Positions 19,037 through 27,837 of a stretch of 64,000 nt of DNA are shown in pieces. Origin of the DNA: Wocania_A sp965224845 (GTDB taxonomy: Bacteria > Bacteroidota > Bacteroidia > Flavobacteriales > Flavobacteriaceae); contig CBDDAJ010000026.1 of the NCBI GenBank assembly GCA_965224845.1, positions 372,001-436,000 on the forward strand, read 5' to 3'. How positions within the stretch are numbered: the first letter of the stretch is position 1; each line of letters starts with the position of its first letter. The notes below the pieces were generated by a model, which made no database searches, was not told the DNA's origin, and was given only the letters and a program-made list of their open reading frames with translations. The position numbers were made by a program, and so were the translations under genes.

Positions 19037-19465
19037 TTATATGCCTAAGTTGGGTAAGTGTTTTACTTTATGATACATTAAAGCGGCCGTAATGCATTTT
19101 TTTAATGCGTCTTCAGGGATTTTTTTATTTACATTAAAAACCAAGGCACGAGAACCTTCAAAGGTAAAAGTATCTTTATAAATCATTTTAAAGGTAGGCA
19201 CTAATTTACTGGTACATTGAAAATACATGGCATATAGGTTTGGTTCCCCCTTTTTTTGATTTATTCTTATAGTGCTCCCATTTTTTGTTAAAAAACTGGG
19301 TTCTCCCCATTTTAAGGTTTCTTCTATGGTTGTTATTTCGGCAATATTATTTGCTGTCTCTATAATTAAGCGCCTAAGGTTAAGTAATTTATTTCTAACC
19401 GGGTCTGGATAGTTGTCAAAAACAAATGCTGCTTTTGGGTTTGTATTTATTTGAAGATTTGTCAT
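19037..19465 (-). CDS. DUF1801 protein
   Basis: 142 residues of the YdhG/DUF1801 fold: 'VRNKLLNLRRLIIETANNIAEITTIEETLKWGEPSF' region (the LKWGEPSF turn is diagnostic), 'LYAMYFQC' and 'ALVFNVNKKIPEDALKKCI'. The family is widespread and small, with no established reaction. It is convergent with rluD. Confidence 0.85.
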   Translation of the reverse strand: MTNLQINTNPKAAFVFDNYPDPVRNKLLNLRRLIIETANNIAEITTIEETLKWGEPSFLTKNGSTIRINQKKGEPNLYAMYFQCTSKLVPTFKMIYKDTFTFEGSRALVFNVNKKIPEDALKKCITAALMYHKVKHLPNLGI

Positions 19466-19502
19466 TGATTTAAATTATTGAATGTGCTTTTTTTGAAGGT
19501 TT

Positions 19503-19627
19503 GTTTAACGGTTTCGGCTTTGAGTAGTTGCTTAAAGTGCTAAAGATAGTAAAAGGTACAGCGTGAGGAATATTCGGAGAATTTTCCGAGTACAAGCTGG
19601 ACGAGTAATTAGTTATACACGTCTTAT
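19503..19627. repeat. Structured ~125-bp intergenic repeat, copy A
   Basis: Begins GTTTAACGGTTT and ends TTATACACGT. It aligns along its length with copy B at 27706-27832, sharing both ends, an internal TAGTTGC, a CGAGTA block near the 3' side and a central palindrome (here CGGAGAATTTTCCG). It lies directly downstream of the OLD-like ATPase gene on the minus strand. Confidence 0.7.
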
Positions 19628-19636
19628 CTCTTGCCT

Positions 19637-21499
19637 TTAAGAATTTGCTTTTTTAATATCCTTAACTAATTCAGTTATTTTTTTTGTTAACTCTTCATTT
19701 TGCATTTTAATTCCATTTTTAGCAAGTCTTTCTGCAACCTTAATTTTATCAATATTATTCCATGATTTTTTTGTATTCATTATAGATGTTTCTAGTTCCT
19801 TTCTTATTTCTGAAGCGGGAATACCTTTAAGACTTCCGTCTTTATTTTTCTGAATTTGACTAAAGAATCCATTACTAAGTTTAATTTTAGGTTTAAAAGA
19901 GGGTTTGGCATCTAAGTTTACAAATTTGCATCGATCTGCGAAATGGGTATCATCTATTTCTATGTTCTTAATCTTATGAACAGATTTTACTGCATTTTTA
20001 AATTCATTAAATGGAATGTAATTTTCTATTTCTCTTGACCTGGTTAACCAACAAAATGCTTTGTTTTTTTTAAAAAGTTCAACAATTTTTTTCTTTTTTG
20101 GATTGTATCTTTCTCTTGCCTTTGTACGATCACTATCCATTATTAGAGCATAGTTTTGATTAAGCGATTCTATAAATTCTAGATGTAACTCTCCATTGTT
20201 TTCTAAAAAATGTTTGTAAGAACTACCACCATAGAACATAATACTGTAATCCTCACCTTCTATTAAAGTATCGTCAACTGACTTAATAAAATGATTAATA
20301 TAAATTTTATCACTTTGACCTTCTACCCAAAGTAAATAATTTGTTTGATATAAATCATTTGGTTTATATCCTAAGTCTTTTAAAATTGCAATTTTTTCGG
20401 TCTTAATATCTGAGTGATGCAGTTTAGTTTTTCCATCAATTTTTGAAACTATAAAAATCGAATTATTTGTAGAGTTAATAAAAATAGAAGAGTGCGTAGA
20501 AATAAAATAAGAATGATTATCGAAAAGGCACATTGCTCTATATAAAAGTCTTTGCCATTTTGGGTGCAAATGTGTTTCTGGTTCTTCTATAAATATAAGA
20601 TGACGTTTGTTTCTATTAATAAATATTGGAAATAATATAATAATAAGAGTCTGCAATCCATCACCAAGTTTGTATATCGGAAATTGTTTTTCGCCTTCAA
20701 TTTTTATGTGAAGTACATCATCATCATATTTTGGAATAAGATTAATTTTCTTTTTAAAAACATTGGTAGTTAAAAATGATTCAAATTCTTTTATCTCATT
20801 TCTTTCATCTTCGTCTCCAAGAAGTAATTTTTTAACATTTTCATAAATTGAAAGTCCTGTGAATATAGTTCCGTTTGGAATAGGTTCTTTAAAATAATCA
20901 TGCTTAGTTCTATTAAGATAAATATTCTCATTCGAAAAAGTATCATCATTCTCTGCGATTGGTCTTAAGCCTCTTAATATTGGTATATATATTTTATTTA
21001 AATTTCTGCCTATTAAACCTAACTTATTTATATAGTTATCTAGACTATTTACCTTAGTCTCGATATTATTTAAGGTAATTATTAAACTTCGATTTGAAAC
21101 GCCAGGATTCAATACGAATTCATGAGTTTCAAGAGTGCTACTATACCAATATAAATCAAGAATAGATTTAAGTAAATTTTGATTTTCTATGTTTATTGAA
21201 TTTACTATTGGTTCAAAACCAGATAAATATTTGTAAGTAGCTCCATGTCTTGGTGTATGCTTGATTAAACTCAATATTCCCTTACCGATAGAAAAGATTT
21301 TGTCTATTGAAGGTTCATCTATTTCGAAAATAAAAGAGCAATCAGGGCTAGAAAATAAAGCTCTTAAAAAGCGACTTTTCCCTGAATTATTTGCGCCTAC
21401 AAAAGTATTTAATTGTTTAAAGTTTGCTAGAATTCCAAAATATGTAGTTCCAGTAAATTCCTTTTTTAGCGTTTCGTTTAATTTTATTCCTTGTAGCAC
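19637..21499 (-). CDS. OLD-like AAA ATPase with C-terminal TOPRIM-type nuclease domain
   Basis: 620 residues. The ABC-type ATPase half shows Walker A GANNSGKS (35-42), signature LGDG (278-281), Walker B with the catalytic glutamates 'FIEEPETHLHP' (303-313) and H-loop STHSS (334-338). The C-terminal half has 'LLWVEGQSDK' (VEG at 392-394), DSD (455-457) and SREIENY (488-494), the layout of the TOPRIM/DUF4435-like domain in OLD-family nucleases. Such proteins act in phage defence or DNA repair. No partner gene is adjacent (neighbours are DUF1801 and yaaA), so if it is defensive it acts alone. The unit is bracketed by the GTTTAAC/GTTAAAC ends described under findings. Confidence 0.85.
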   Translation of the reverse strand: MLQGIKLNETLKKEFTGTTYFGILANFKQLNTFVGANNSGKSRFLRALFSSPDCSFIFEIDEPSIDKIFSIGKGILSLIKHTPRHGATYKYLSGFEPIVNSINIENQNLLKSILDLYWYSSTLETHEFVLNPGVSNRSLIITLNNIETKVNSLDNYINKLGLIGRNLNKIYIPILRGLRPIAENDDTFSNENIYLNRTKHDYFKEPIPNGTIFTGLSIYENVKKLLLGDEDERNEIKEFESFLTTNVFKKKINLIPKYDDDVLHIKIEGEKQFPIYKLGDGLQTLIIILFPIFINRNKRHLIFIEEPETHLHPKWQRLLYRAMCLFDNHSYFISTHSSIFINSTNNSIFIVSKIDGKTKLHHSDIKTEKIAILKDLGYKPNDLYQTNYLLWVEGQSDKIYINHFIKSVDDTLIEGEDYSIMFYGGSSYKHFLENNGELHLEFIESLNQNYALIMDSDRTKARERYNPKKKKIVELFKKNKAFCWLTRSREIENYIPFNEFKNAVKSVHKIKNIEIDDTHFADRCKFVNLDAKPSFKPKIKLSNGFFSQIQKNKDGSLKGIPASEIRKELETSIMNTKKSWNNIDKIKVAERLAKNGIKMQNEELTKKITELVKDIKKANS

Positions 21500-21567
21500 T
21501 TTATTTTATTTGGTTAGAGATAATGTTTTTCATGTATATGAATCTGTTTTAATGATTTATATACAAC

Positions 21568-21578
21568 GTTAAACGAAG
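21568..21578. repeat. GTTAAACGAAG end motif upstream of the OLD-like gene
   Basis: The 11-mer GTTAAACGAAG at about 21568-21578 recurs upstream of the esterase gene (about 28770-28780). Its reverse complement resembles the left end of the structured repeat beyond the 3' side of each gene. Confidence 0.5.
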
Positions 21579-21706
21579 CTATCGTTTTTTTCTGACAAAG
21601 GCAATAGTATCAATTCAATTTATTATGCCATTGTAAATAATTGTTAACTTGCATTTTAAAAGTCCTTTACTAATTGTAAATTTGGTTTTATATAAATGTA
21701 TTGTAA

Positions 21707-22465
21707 ATGAAACTCGTTTTATCACCAGCTAAGTCTTTAGACTTTGAAAGCAAAATACCAATTAATTATGCAACAGACGCTTGTTTTTTAAAACAGTCTG
21801 AACGTTTAAATAAATTACTTAAAAAGAAATCAGCCAAAAGTTTATCTAAACTTATGAAGATTTCAGATAATTTAGGGCAGTTAAATTATCAGCGCAATCA
21901 AGATTGGAAGCTTCCTTTTACAAAAGAAAATGCAAGACCAGCTGTATATGCTTTTAGCGGCGATGTATATAGAGGCTTAGATGCTTACAACATTCCTAAA
22001 GAAAAAATAGAAACCCTTCAAAATACAGTACGAATTATATCTGGGTTGTATGGTATTTTAAAACCAACGGATTTAATTCAACCATATCGTTTGGAAATGG
22101 GAACTAAATTCCCCGTTGGTAAAAACAAAAACCTATACGAGTTTTGGCGTAAAACTATTACCAACGCGTTAAATGATGAGTTGGAAGACGACGAAATATT
22201 TTTAAATTTGGCAAGTAACGAATATTTTAAAGCTATAGATACTAAAGCATTAAAAGTACCGGTAATTACGGCCAGTTTTAAAGATTTTAAAAACGGGGAG
22301 TATAAAATGATTATGACGTTTGCCAAACAAGCGCGTGGTTTTATGGCTCGTTATGTTATAGATACTAATGCTAAAACTATTGATGATATAAAAGCATTTA
22401 ATTACGAAGGCTATAACTTTAGTGAACCTATGAGCACAGAAACCGAACTTGTTTTTATACGATAA
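21707..22465 (+). CDS. yaaA: Peroxide stress protein YaaA
   Basis: 252 residues of the YaaA/DUF328 (UPF0246) family. Full-length family blocks are visible: 'LSPAKSLDFES' at the start, 'YAFSGDVYRGLDAYN', 'ISGLYGILKPTDLIQPYRLEMG' region (shortened: GLYGILKPTDLI) and 'NLASNEYFKAID'. In E. coli the protein limits damage by lowering free iron under H2O2 stress and binds DNA. It is followed 5 bases later by the PLDc_N/TPR gene. Confidence 0.95.
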   Translation: MKLVLSPAKSLDFESKIPINYATDACFLKQSERLNKLLKKKSAKSLSKLMKISDNLGQLNYQRNQDWKLPFTKENARPAVYAFSGDVYRGLDAYNIPKEKIETLQNTVRIISGLYGILKPTDLIQPYRLEMGTKFPVGKNKNLYEFWRKTITNALNDELEDDEIFLNLASNEYFKAIDTKALKVPVITASFKDFKNGEYKMIMTFAKQARGFMARYVIDTNAKTIDDIKAFNYEGYNFSEPMSTETELVFIR

Positions 22466-22470
22466 TTTAA

Positions 22471-23193
22471 ATGTATTACTACTTAATAATTGCACTTCAG
22501 GTATATTGCTTATATCATCTTTATAAGAATAGAAATGCATATTACTGGTGGTTTATAATTATTTTTTTACCACCTATTGGCTGTATCATTTATTTAATAA
22601 CGCAAGCTTATAATAAGCGTGATGCGGAAAAAATAACAAATGAAATAACACATATAATAAACCCTACTAAAAAGATAAAGGACTTAGAAAAGCTACTACA
22701 GTTCTCAGAATCGTATCAAAACAGGGTTAATTTAGCCGATGCTCATTTGGAAAATAAAGACTACCATAATGCTATTTCAAACTATTTGGAAGCTTTAGAA
22801 GGAAATATGCAAAACGATTTCTACGTCATTAAACAATTAATTGAAGCCTATTTTAATATTGAAGATTGTGAAAATGTTGTGCTGTATGCCGAAAAAATAA
22901 AAGCGCATCCCGAATTTAAAAAATCAAGATCACAATTTTTATATGGTTTAGCCTTAGAAAGACTTGGAAGATTTGATGAAGCCGAAGCAAATTTAAGAGC
23001 TATCGATATTCGTTATTCATTTTATAACGAAAGATTAATTTTTGCTAAATTTTTAATGAGCAGAAAAAAAGCAGCTGAAGCCAAAGAAATTTTGGAAGAA
23101 ATACATACAGAATCTCAGCATATGACAAAGCCCAATAAAAAACTTTTTAGAGCAACGATACAAGAGGTTGAAAAGCTATTGCAGGACCTGTAG
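22471..23193 (+). CDS. Membrane protein with PLDc_N-like segment and TPR repeats
   Basis: 240 residues. The first ~50 contain two hydrophobic segments in the form of the phospholipase D nuclease N-terminal domain ('WWFIIIFLPPIGCIIYLI'). The remainder is helical TPR ('NRVNLADAHLENKDYHNAIS', 'QFLYGLALERLGRFDEAEANL'). Similar small proteins are found in many Flavobacteriaceae without known function. It abuts the next gene with no gap, so it belongs to the yaaA-UDG operon. Confidence 0.75.
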   Translation: MYYYLIIALQVYCLYHLYKNRNAYYWWFIIIFLPPIGCIIYLITQAYNKRDAEKITNEITHIINPTKKIKDLEKLLQFSESYQNRVNLADAHLENKDYHNAISNYLEALEGNMQNDFYVIKQLIEAYFNIEDCENVVLYAEKIKAHPEFKKSRSQFLYGLALERLGRFDEAEANLRAIDIRYSFYNERLIFAKFLMSRKKAAEAKEILEEIHTESQHMTKPNKKLFRATIQEVEKLLQDL

Positions 23194-23910
23194 ATGTTTT
23201 TTCATAAACACCCATATAAACCATTTATTCAAGAAGATACTACTAAATTAATTGTGGGAACATTGCCTCCACCACGATTTTCTACAGGTGCGCTTTTAGA
23301 GAAAGATGTTAATTTTTGCTATGGAAGCTACTATAATTCACTTTGGTTATTTATCGATAAAATCCACAATTTAAATTTGCGATATGATAATTCTGATGAG
23401 GCCATTGAAGAACGCAAACAGTTTTTAATAAAACATCAAATTGGGGTTTGTGATATTGTTGATAGTGCCGAACGTAAAAAGATAGATGCCTCCGATTTAG
23501 GGATGCAAAATATTAAGCTTAGAGATGTAATTGGTTATTTAAAACAATATCCTAATATTGATACTTTATTGTTTACCGGAGGAAACAGTAAAAATGGTCC
23601 CGAATATTTTTTTAGAAAGCATATTAAAGATTATAATATTAAGTTAGAATTGGTAAATAATGAAGTGCCCCGAATTCACCAATTTGTTTTACCCAGCCAT
23701 GCTGAACAAGGTAAAGCCTCTTATAATAATGAGAGTTCTTATGGGGCTCAAAATGACATTAGAACCATAAAAACGGTGTCGCTCACTTCTGGCTCTGGAG
23801 CTGCTAATATTTCAATAAGTAGATTGCCTCTTTACAAACAATTAAAGGCCAAAAACCCAAAATTTAATACTTTCGATTTTAGAGTGCTGCAGTACCGCGA
23901 GTTTTTTTAG
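23194..23910 (+). CDS. Uracil-DNA-glycosylase-fold family protein
   Basis: 238 residues. 'KLIVGTLPPPRFSTGALLEKD' (start of the fold, with the P-loop-like GTLPP turn), 'FCYGSYYNSLWLFIDKI', 'IGVCDIVDSAERKKIDASD' and 'NIDTLLFTGGNSKNG' match the UDG superfamily of the MUG-like/family-6 type. A base-excision role is likely, but the base removed is not clear. It ends in a 4-base overlap with the convergent M1 peptidase gene. Confidence 0.75.
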   Translation: MFFHKHPYKPFIQEDTTKLIVGTLPPPRFSTGALLEKDVNFCYGSYYNSLWLFIDKIHNLNLRYDNSDEAIEERKQFLIKHQIGVCDIVDSAERKKIDASDLGMQNIKLRDVIGYLKQYPNIDTLLFTGGNSKNGPEYFFRKHIKDYNIKLELVNNEVPRIHQFVLPSHAEQGKASYNNESSYGAQNDIRTIKTVSLTSGSGAANISISRLPLYKQLKAKNPKFNTFDFRVLQYREFF

Positions 23911-25763
23911 TTTTGGCGATACCCTAATAATGCATCAATGGTGTTTGCTGTTACAGCATGATAATTTGGTCTTGCTTTTGTATATATAGCCAAAGCTTCC
24001 TCAGTTTTATTGTGTCTTTTAAAAGCTTTATAAATGGTAGAAACATACCAGCGCCTCCCAACTTTAATTAAAAAGTCTTCAATTTTTGAATCAACATGAT
24101 TTCCATGATAATTATGATTTATAGCTTGTTCGTACCACACCATAGCTATATAAGAATTATTCGAGTTGGTTAAATTAAAGGCTTCGTCTATCATTGCCAA
24201 ATGCTCCGTTTTAATATCACCAGGGAAATTTCGAACAAAATGTACCCACTCCTGGGTGGTCCAATCTTTGGTAAGCGATTTGTTTACTGTATTTGTTTTA
24301 ACAAATTGTTGAATTGTTTTTTCAACAGTTTCAAATTTATCAGAAGAAATAATAGATTGATTACTTGGTACTCCCGCTTCATAAACCCACTCATTTGTGT
24401 TAAATTTAATGTTGTGCTTTTCTAATAAATTTGCATTTAAAAAATCAATAAACTGTTCAGTATTAATTGTAGAGAATGCATGTGTTTGAAAGTAGTTTTT
24501 TAAGAACGTATCAAATGTTTCACGACCTACAGTTTCTTCTAAAGTTCTTAAAAACAAATAGCCTTTATCATAAGCAATACTATTCATACCGTCATCAGGA
24601 TTTCTGCCTTTTAAATTAAGTTTTAACTTAGTATCGTTTGGAGCATCTTTAAAGCCTTCTAATTCTTCTTCTAAATCTTGTCTTCCAATTTTTGCCAGCA
24701 TATTGGCTCGGTCTTTTCCATAAAGGGCTTCCATAATACGCATTTCAAAGTATACAGTAAAGCCTTCATTGAGCCAGAAATCATTCCAGGTGGCGTTCGT
24801 TACTAAATTTCCAGACCAAGAGTGAGCCAATTCATGTGCAATGAGCGATGTTAAACTTTTATCACCAGCAATTACGGTTGGAGTTGCAAAAGTTAATCGT
24901 GGATTTTCCATGCCGCCAAAAGGGAAGCTAGGAGGTAATACAATCACATCAAACTGTTCCCAGGCATATTTTCCATAAAGCTTTTCGGCAGAAGCAACCA
25001 TGTTTTCCATATCCGAAAACTCATAATGGGCTTTGTCTAATATAGATCTTTCGGCATAAATCCCTGTTCTGTTACTTATAGCTTTATAATCAAAATCTCC
25101 AACAGCAAGCGCAATTAAATATGGAGAAATTGCTTGCTTCATTTTAAAAGTATATATCCCGTTCTGTGCTTTAGTTTTTGGGTTTTCGGCACTCATAACG
25201 GCCATTAAATAGTTAGGAACCTGAACTTTGGCATTATAGGTAATTCTAATTTGAGGACTATCTTGAATAGGAATCCAGGTTCGGGTTAAAATGGCCTGAC
25301 CTTGTGTGAATAAAAAAGGATGCTTTTTGTCTGCGGTTTGTTGCGCGTTTAGCCATTGTAAAGCTTCTGTTTTATGTGTTGTTCTATAAAAAACAGTAAT
25401 GCGTTTCGTGCTTTTTTTGATTTTAATTTTTAAAGGATTTCCTAATTGTTCATCAAAATCACCCAAAGAAAATGGAGTATCCTTGCCATCAGCCTGAACA
25501 TTTTTAATATCTAAAAATTTTGAATCAAGAATTATTTCTGAGGCATCATTGTTATTAATTAAATATGAAGCCTTACCCTGTATGGTTTTATTGTCAAAGT
25601 CTACATTAATATCTAAATCTAAATGCGTAATAACCGCTTTATTGGGCTGTGAAAAAGAATGTGATTCTTCTATATAATCTGGCATAGATTCATTTTTATT
25701 ATGGTTAGAACAACTCGAAATAAAGAGCGTTAAACTCACTAATGGCAACAATATTTTTTTCAT
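23907..25763 (-). CDS. M1-family metallopeptidase, lipoprotein
   Basis: 618 residues from the ATG at 25763 (MKKILLPLVS); the open frame runs further up but the lipoprotein signal (LTLFISSCSN, Cys18) fixes the start. M1 signatures: exopeptidase motif GGMEN (283-287), zinc site HELAH (310-314) and downstream ligand E333 in 'WLNEGFTVYFE'. The length and C-terminal helical domain match leukotriene-A4-hydrolase-like bacterial aminopeptidases. It should trim peptides in the periplasm or on the envelope. Confidence 0.94.
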   Translation of the reverse strand: MKKILLPLVSLTLFISSCSNHNKNESMPDYIEESHSFSQPNKAVITHLDLDINVDFDNKTIQGKASYLINNNDASEIILDSKFLDIKNVQADGKDTPFSLGDFDEQLGNPLKIKIKKSTKRITVFYRTTHKTEALQWLNAQQTADKKHPFLFTQGQAILTRTWIPIQDSPQIRITYNAKVQVPNYLMAVMSAENPKTKAQNGIYTFKMKQAISPYLIALAVGDFDYKAISNRTGIYAERSILDKAHYEFSDMENMVASAEKLYGKYAWEQFDVIVLPPSFPFGGMENPRLTFATPTVIAGDKSLTSLIAHELAHSWSGNLVTNATWNDFWLNEGFTVYFEMRIMEALYGKDRANMLAKIGRQDLEEELEGFKDAPNDTKLKLNLKGRNPDDGMNSIAYDKGYLFLRTLEETVGRETFDTFLKNYFQTHAFSTINTEQFIDFLNANLLEKHNIKFNTNEWVYEAGVPSNQSIISSDKFETVEKTIQQFVKTNTVNKSLTKDWTTQEWVHFVRNFPGDIKTEHLAMIDEAFNLTNSNNSYIAMVWYEQAINHNYHGNHVDSKIEDFLIKVGRRWYVSTIYKAFKRHNKTEEALAIYTKARPNYHAVTANTIDALLGYRQN

Positions 25764-25936
25764 AATCAATTTAAAAATAATAAGTAGAGGCGAAGTTAAT
25801 TGTTTTTGTTTTAAAACCAAGAATAAAAAGGAGGTGGAGAAAATAAGATGTACATTTGCTTTTTAATTAAAAAAGAGATGAAATGTATTTTATGTTGTTG
25901 TCTCAAGTCTATTATAGACCTTTATAAACGCAATAT

Positions 25937-27244
25937 ATGTCATTTAACTCTTTAGGCTTATCTGAAGCCTTACTTAAAGCTATTAGTAAAAAAGGATATA
26001 CAACTCCCAGTCCTATACAAGAAAAAGCAATTCCACCAATTTTAAAAGGAAAAGATGTTTTAGCTTCTGCTCAAACAGGAACTGGAAAAACCGCAGGTTT
26101 TACTTTACCCGTGTTACATATCCTCTCAGAAAACCCCAAAACAAAATACAGGCCTATACGTGCTTTAATTTTAACACCAACGCGCGAATTGGCTGCTCAG
26201 GTATATGATAATGTTAGAGCATATAGTACTTTTTTAAACTTAAGAAGCACTGTTGTTTTTGGTGGGGTAAATCAAAAACCGCAGGTAGCAACTATTCGCC
26301 AGGGTATTGATATTTTAGTAGCTACACCGGGGCGTTTAATAGATTTGGAAAGCCAGGGAGCCTTATCATTAAAGCGCATTGAAATTTTGGTTTTAGATGA
26401 GGCAGACCGTATGTTGGATATGGGTTTTTTACGCGATATTGAGCGTATCATGAAAAAGATGCCAGCTCAGCGTCAAAATTTAATGTTTTCTGCTACCTTT
26501 TCTAAAGCCATTAGAAAATTAGCTCATGGTATTTTAAATCAGCCTGTACAGGTAGAGGCAACCCCGGAAAACTCGACAGTAGATGCTATAAGTCAGAAAA
26601 TTTATAGGGTTGCAAAAGGGTTAAAAACAGGATTGATTATTAAGTTAATTTCTGATGATAACTGGAAGCAAGTATTGGTTTTTACGCGAACAAAACATGG
26701 TGCTAATAAACTTTGTAAAAAAATGATTAGTTCTGGTATTACTGCAGCAGCTATTCATGGAAATAAAAGCCAGGGTGCAAGAACCAAAGCCTTGGCAGGG
26801 TTTAAAAAAGGAAGCGTTCGTGTTTTAGTGGCTACCGATATTGCGGCTCGTGGTTTAGATATTCCTCTTTTGCCTCATGTTGTAAATTTTGAATTACCCA
26901 ATGTTTCTGAAGATTATGTACACAGAATAGGTAGAACAGGTAGAGCAGGTGCTAGTGGTGAAGCCATATCATTGGTAAGTGCAGACGAGATTACTTATTT
27001 AGAAGGTATTGAAAAGTTGATTGGTATAAAACTGCCTGTAGAAGTTGTAGAAGGTTTTGAACCAGACCCAAATGCTTCAACCGAACCTATTAAACCGGGA
27101 CAAAACCGTTCTAGAAATGCTGGAAATAGGAATAATAACCGCAATTCTAATTCTAATCAATCAAATAGAAACCGAAAAGGTTCTAATAGAAGACCAAAGC
27201 GGAACAATAAAAAAAAGTTTAACGACCGAAGAAATCAGAAGTGA
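25937..27244 (+). CDS. rhlE: DEAD-box RNA helicase, RhlE type
   Basis: 435 residues. Q motif 'SLGLSEALLKAISKKGYTTPSPIQ', motif I AQTGTGKT (45-52), PTRELA, DEAD (154-157), SAT (185-187), and 'HRIGRTGRAG' in domain 2. The tail after ~385 is a disordered N/R/K-rich stretch, which in this family helps RNA binding. It unwinds RNA in ribosome assembly or mRNA decay. TACATTTG at 25851-25858 is a possible promoter. The stop codon overlaps the next ATG. Confidence 0.95.
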   Translation: MSFNSLGLSEALLKAISKKGYTTPSPIQEKAIPPILKGKDVLASAQTGTGKTAGFTLPVLHILSENPKTKYRPIRALILTPTRELAAQVYDNVRAYSTFLNLRSTVVFGGVNQKPQVATIRQGIDILVATPGRLIDLESQGALSLKRIEILVLDEADRMLDMGFLRDIERIMKKMPAQRQNLMFSATFSKAIRKLAHGILNQPVQVEATPENSTVDAISQKIYRVAKGLKTGLIIKLISDDNWKQVLVFTRTKHGANKLCKKMISSGITAAAIHGNKSQGARTKALAGFKKGSVRVLVATDIAARGLDIPLLPHVVNFELPNVSEDYVHRIGRTGRAGASGEAISLVSADEITYLEGIEKLIGIKLPVEVVEGFEPDPNASTEPIKPGQNRSRNAGNRNNNRNSNSNQSNRNRKGSNRRPKRNNKKKFNDRRNQK

Positions 27245-27459
27245 TGCGAACAGTTCTAAAGAAAAAAATCATTGAAGTTTGCGATCGTAAGATTGAGCAG
27301 AAAGGTATTGATGTTGGATTATCTTTTTATGCTTTTTTTGCAAATAAGAATAATGATCCAGAATTACTCATGGAAGCTGCAACCTGGTGGATTATGGAGC
27401 ATCAATTAGATCATTTTGAAAAGGCTATAAAAATTAAAGAATTAGTATTAAACTTATAA
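27244..27459 (+). CDS. Small helical protein, unknown
   Basis: 71 residues, start ATG overlapping the helicase stop (ATGA type) and stop overlapping the next start, so translation is coupled within a three-gene operon. All-helical, no signal, no Cys. 'MEAATWWIMEHQLDHFEKAIKIKELV' (residues ~42-67) is the most distinctive part. I do not recognise the family; the position suggests a role with RNA/DNA handling. Confidence 0.7.
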   Translation: MRTVLKKKIIEVCDRKIEQKGIDVGLSFYAFFANKNNDPELLMEAATWWIMEHQLDHFEKAIKIKELVLNL

Positions 27460-27692
27460 TGGAATCTCAACCCAATAACCCATTACATGGTATAAAACTG
27501 GAACAAATTATTAATGCGCTTGAGGCACATTATGGTTGGGAATATATGGGTTATACTATAAATATACGTTGCTTTACACATAACCCTTCTGTAAAATCCA
27601 GTTTAAAGTTTTTAAGGCGTACACCTTGGGCACGAACTAAAGTGGAGACTATGTATTTAGAGATGTTAAAGAAACAAAATAGGAAGCGTTGA
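27459..27692 (+). CDS. VF530-family DNA-binding protein
   Basis: 77 residues matching the VF530/DUF2132 family almost throughout: 'NNPLHGIKLEQIINALEAHYGW', 'INIRCFTHNPSVKSSLKFLR' and 'TPWARTKVETMYLEML'. The structure of the Vibrio member suggests double-stranded DNA binding; the cellular role is unknown. Last gene of the rhlE operon. Confidence 0.92.
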   Translation: MESQPNNPLHGIKLEQIINALEAHYGWEYMGYTINIRCFTHNPSVKSSLKFLRRTPWARTKVETMYLEMLKKQNRKR

Positions 27693-27705
27693 TTTATTGA
27701 GGTTC

Positions 27706-27832
27706 GTTTAACGGTTTGTGTAAGGATAGTTGCGTGTTTCAGCAACTAAATTAGCAAATACAAACCGAATAGAAAATCCGCGAGGATTTTCGTAAGGAGG
27801 CGAGTATTAGCAATAAATTATACACGTTATGC
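27706..27832. repeat. Structured ~125-bp intergenic repeat, copy B
   Basis: Starts GTTTAACGGTTT and ends TTATACACGTTA. It can fold as nested stems: CGGTTTGT with ACAAACCG, inside it TAGTTGC with GCAACTA, then a perfect GAAAATCC-GCGA-GGATTTTC hairpin with a GNRA-type loop. Aligned counterpart of copy A (19503-19627). It lies directly downstream of the minus-strand esterase gene. Confidence 0.75.
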
Positions 27833-27837
27833 AGAGG

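Noticed and set aside
19503..19627. Firm call of an integron attC
   Set aside because: No integrase in the window, and only one core end fits the consensus well in each copy.
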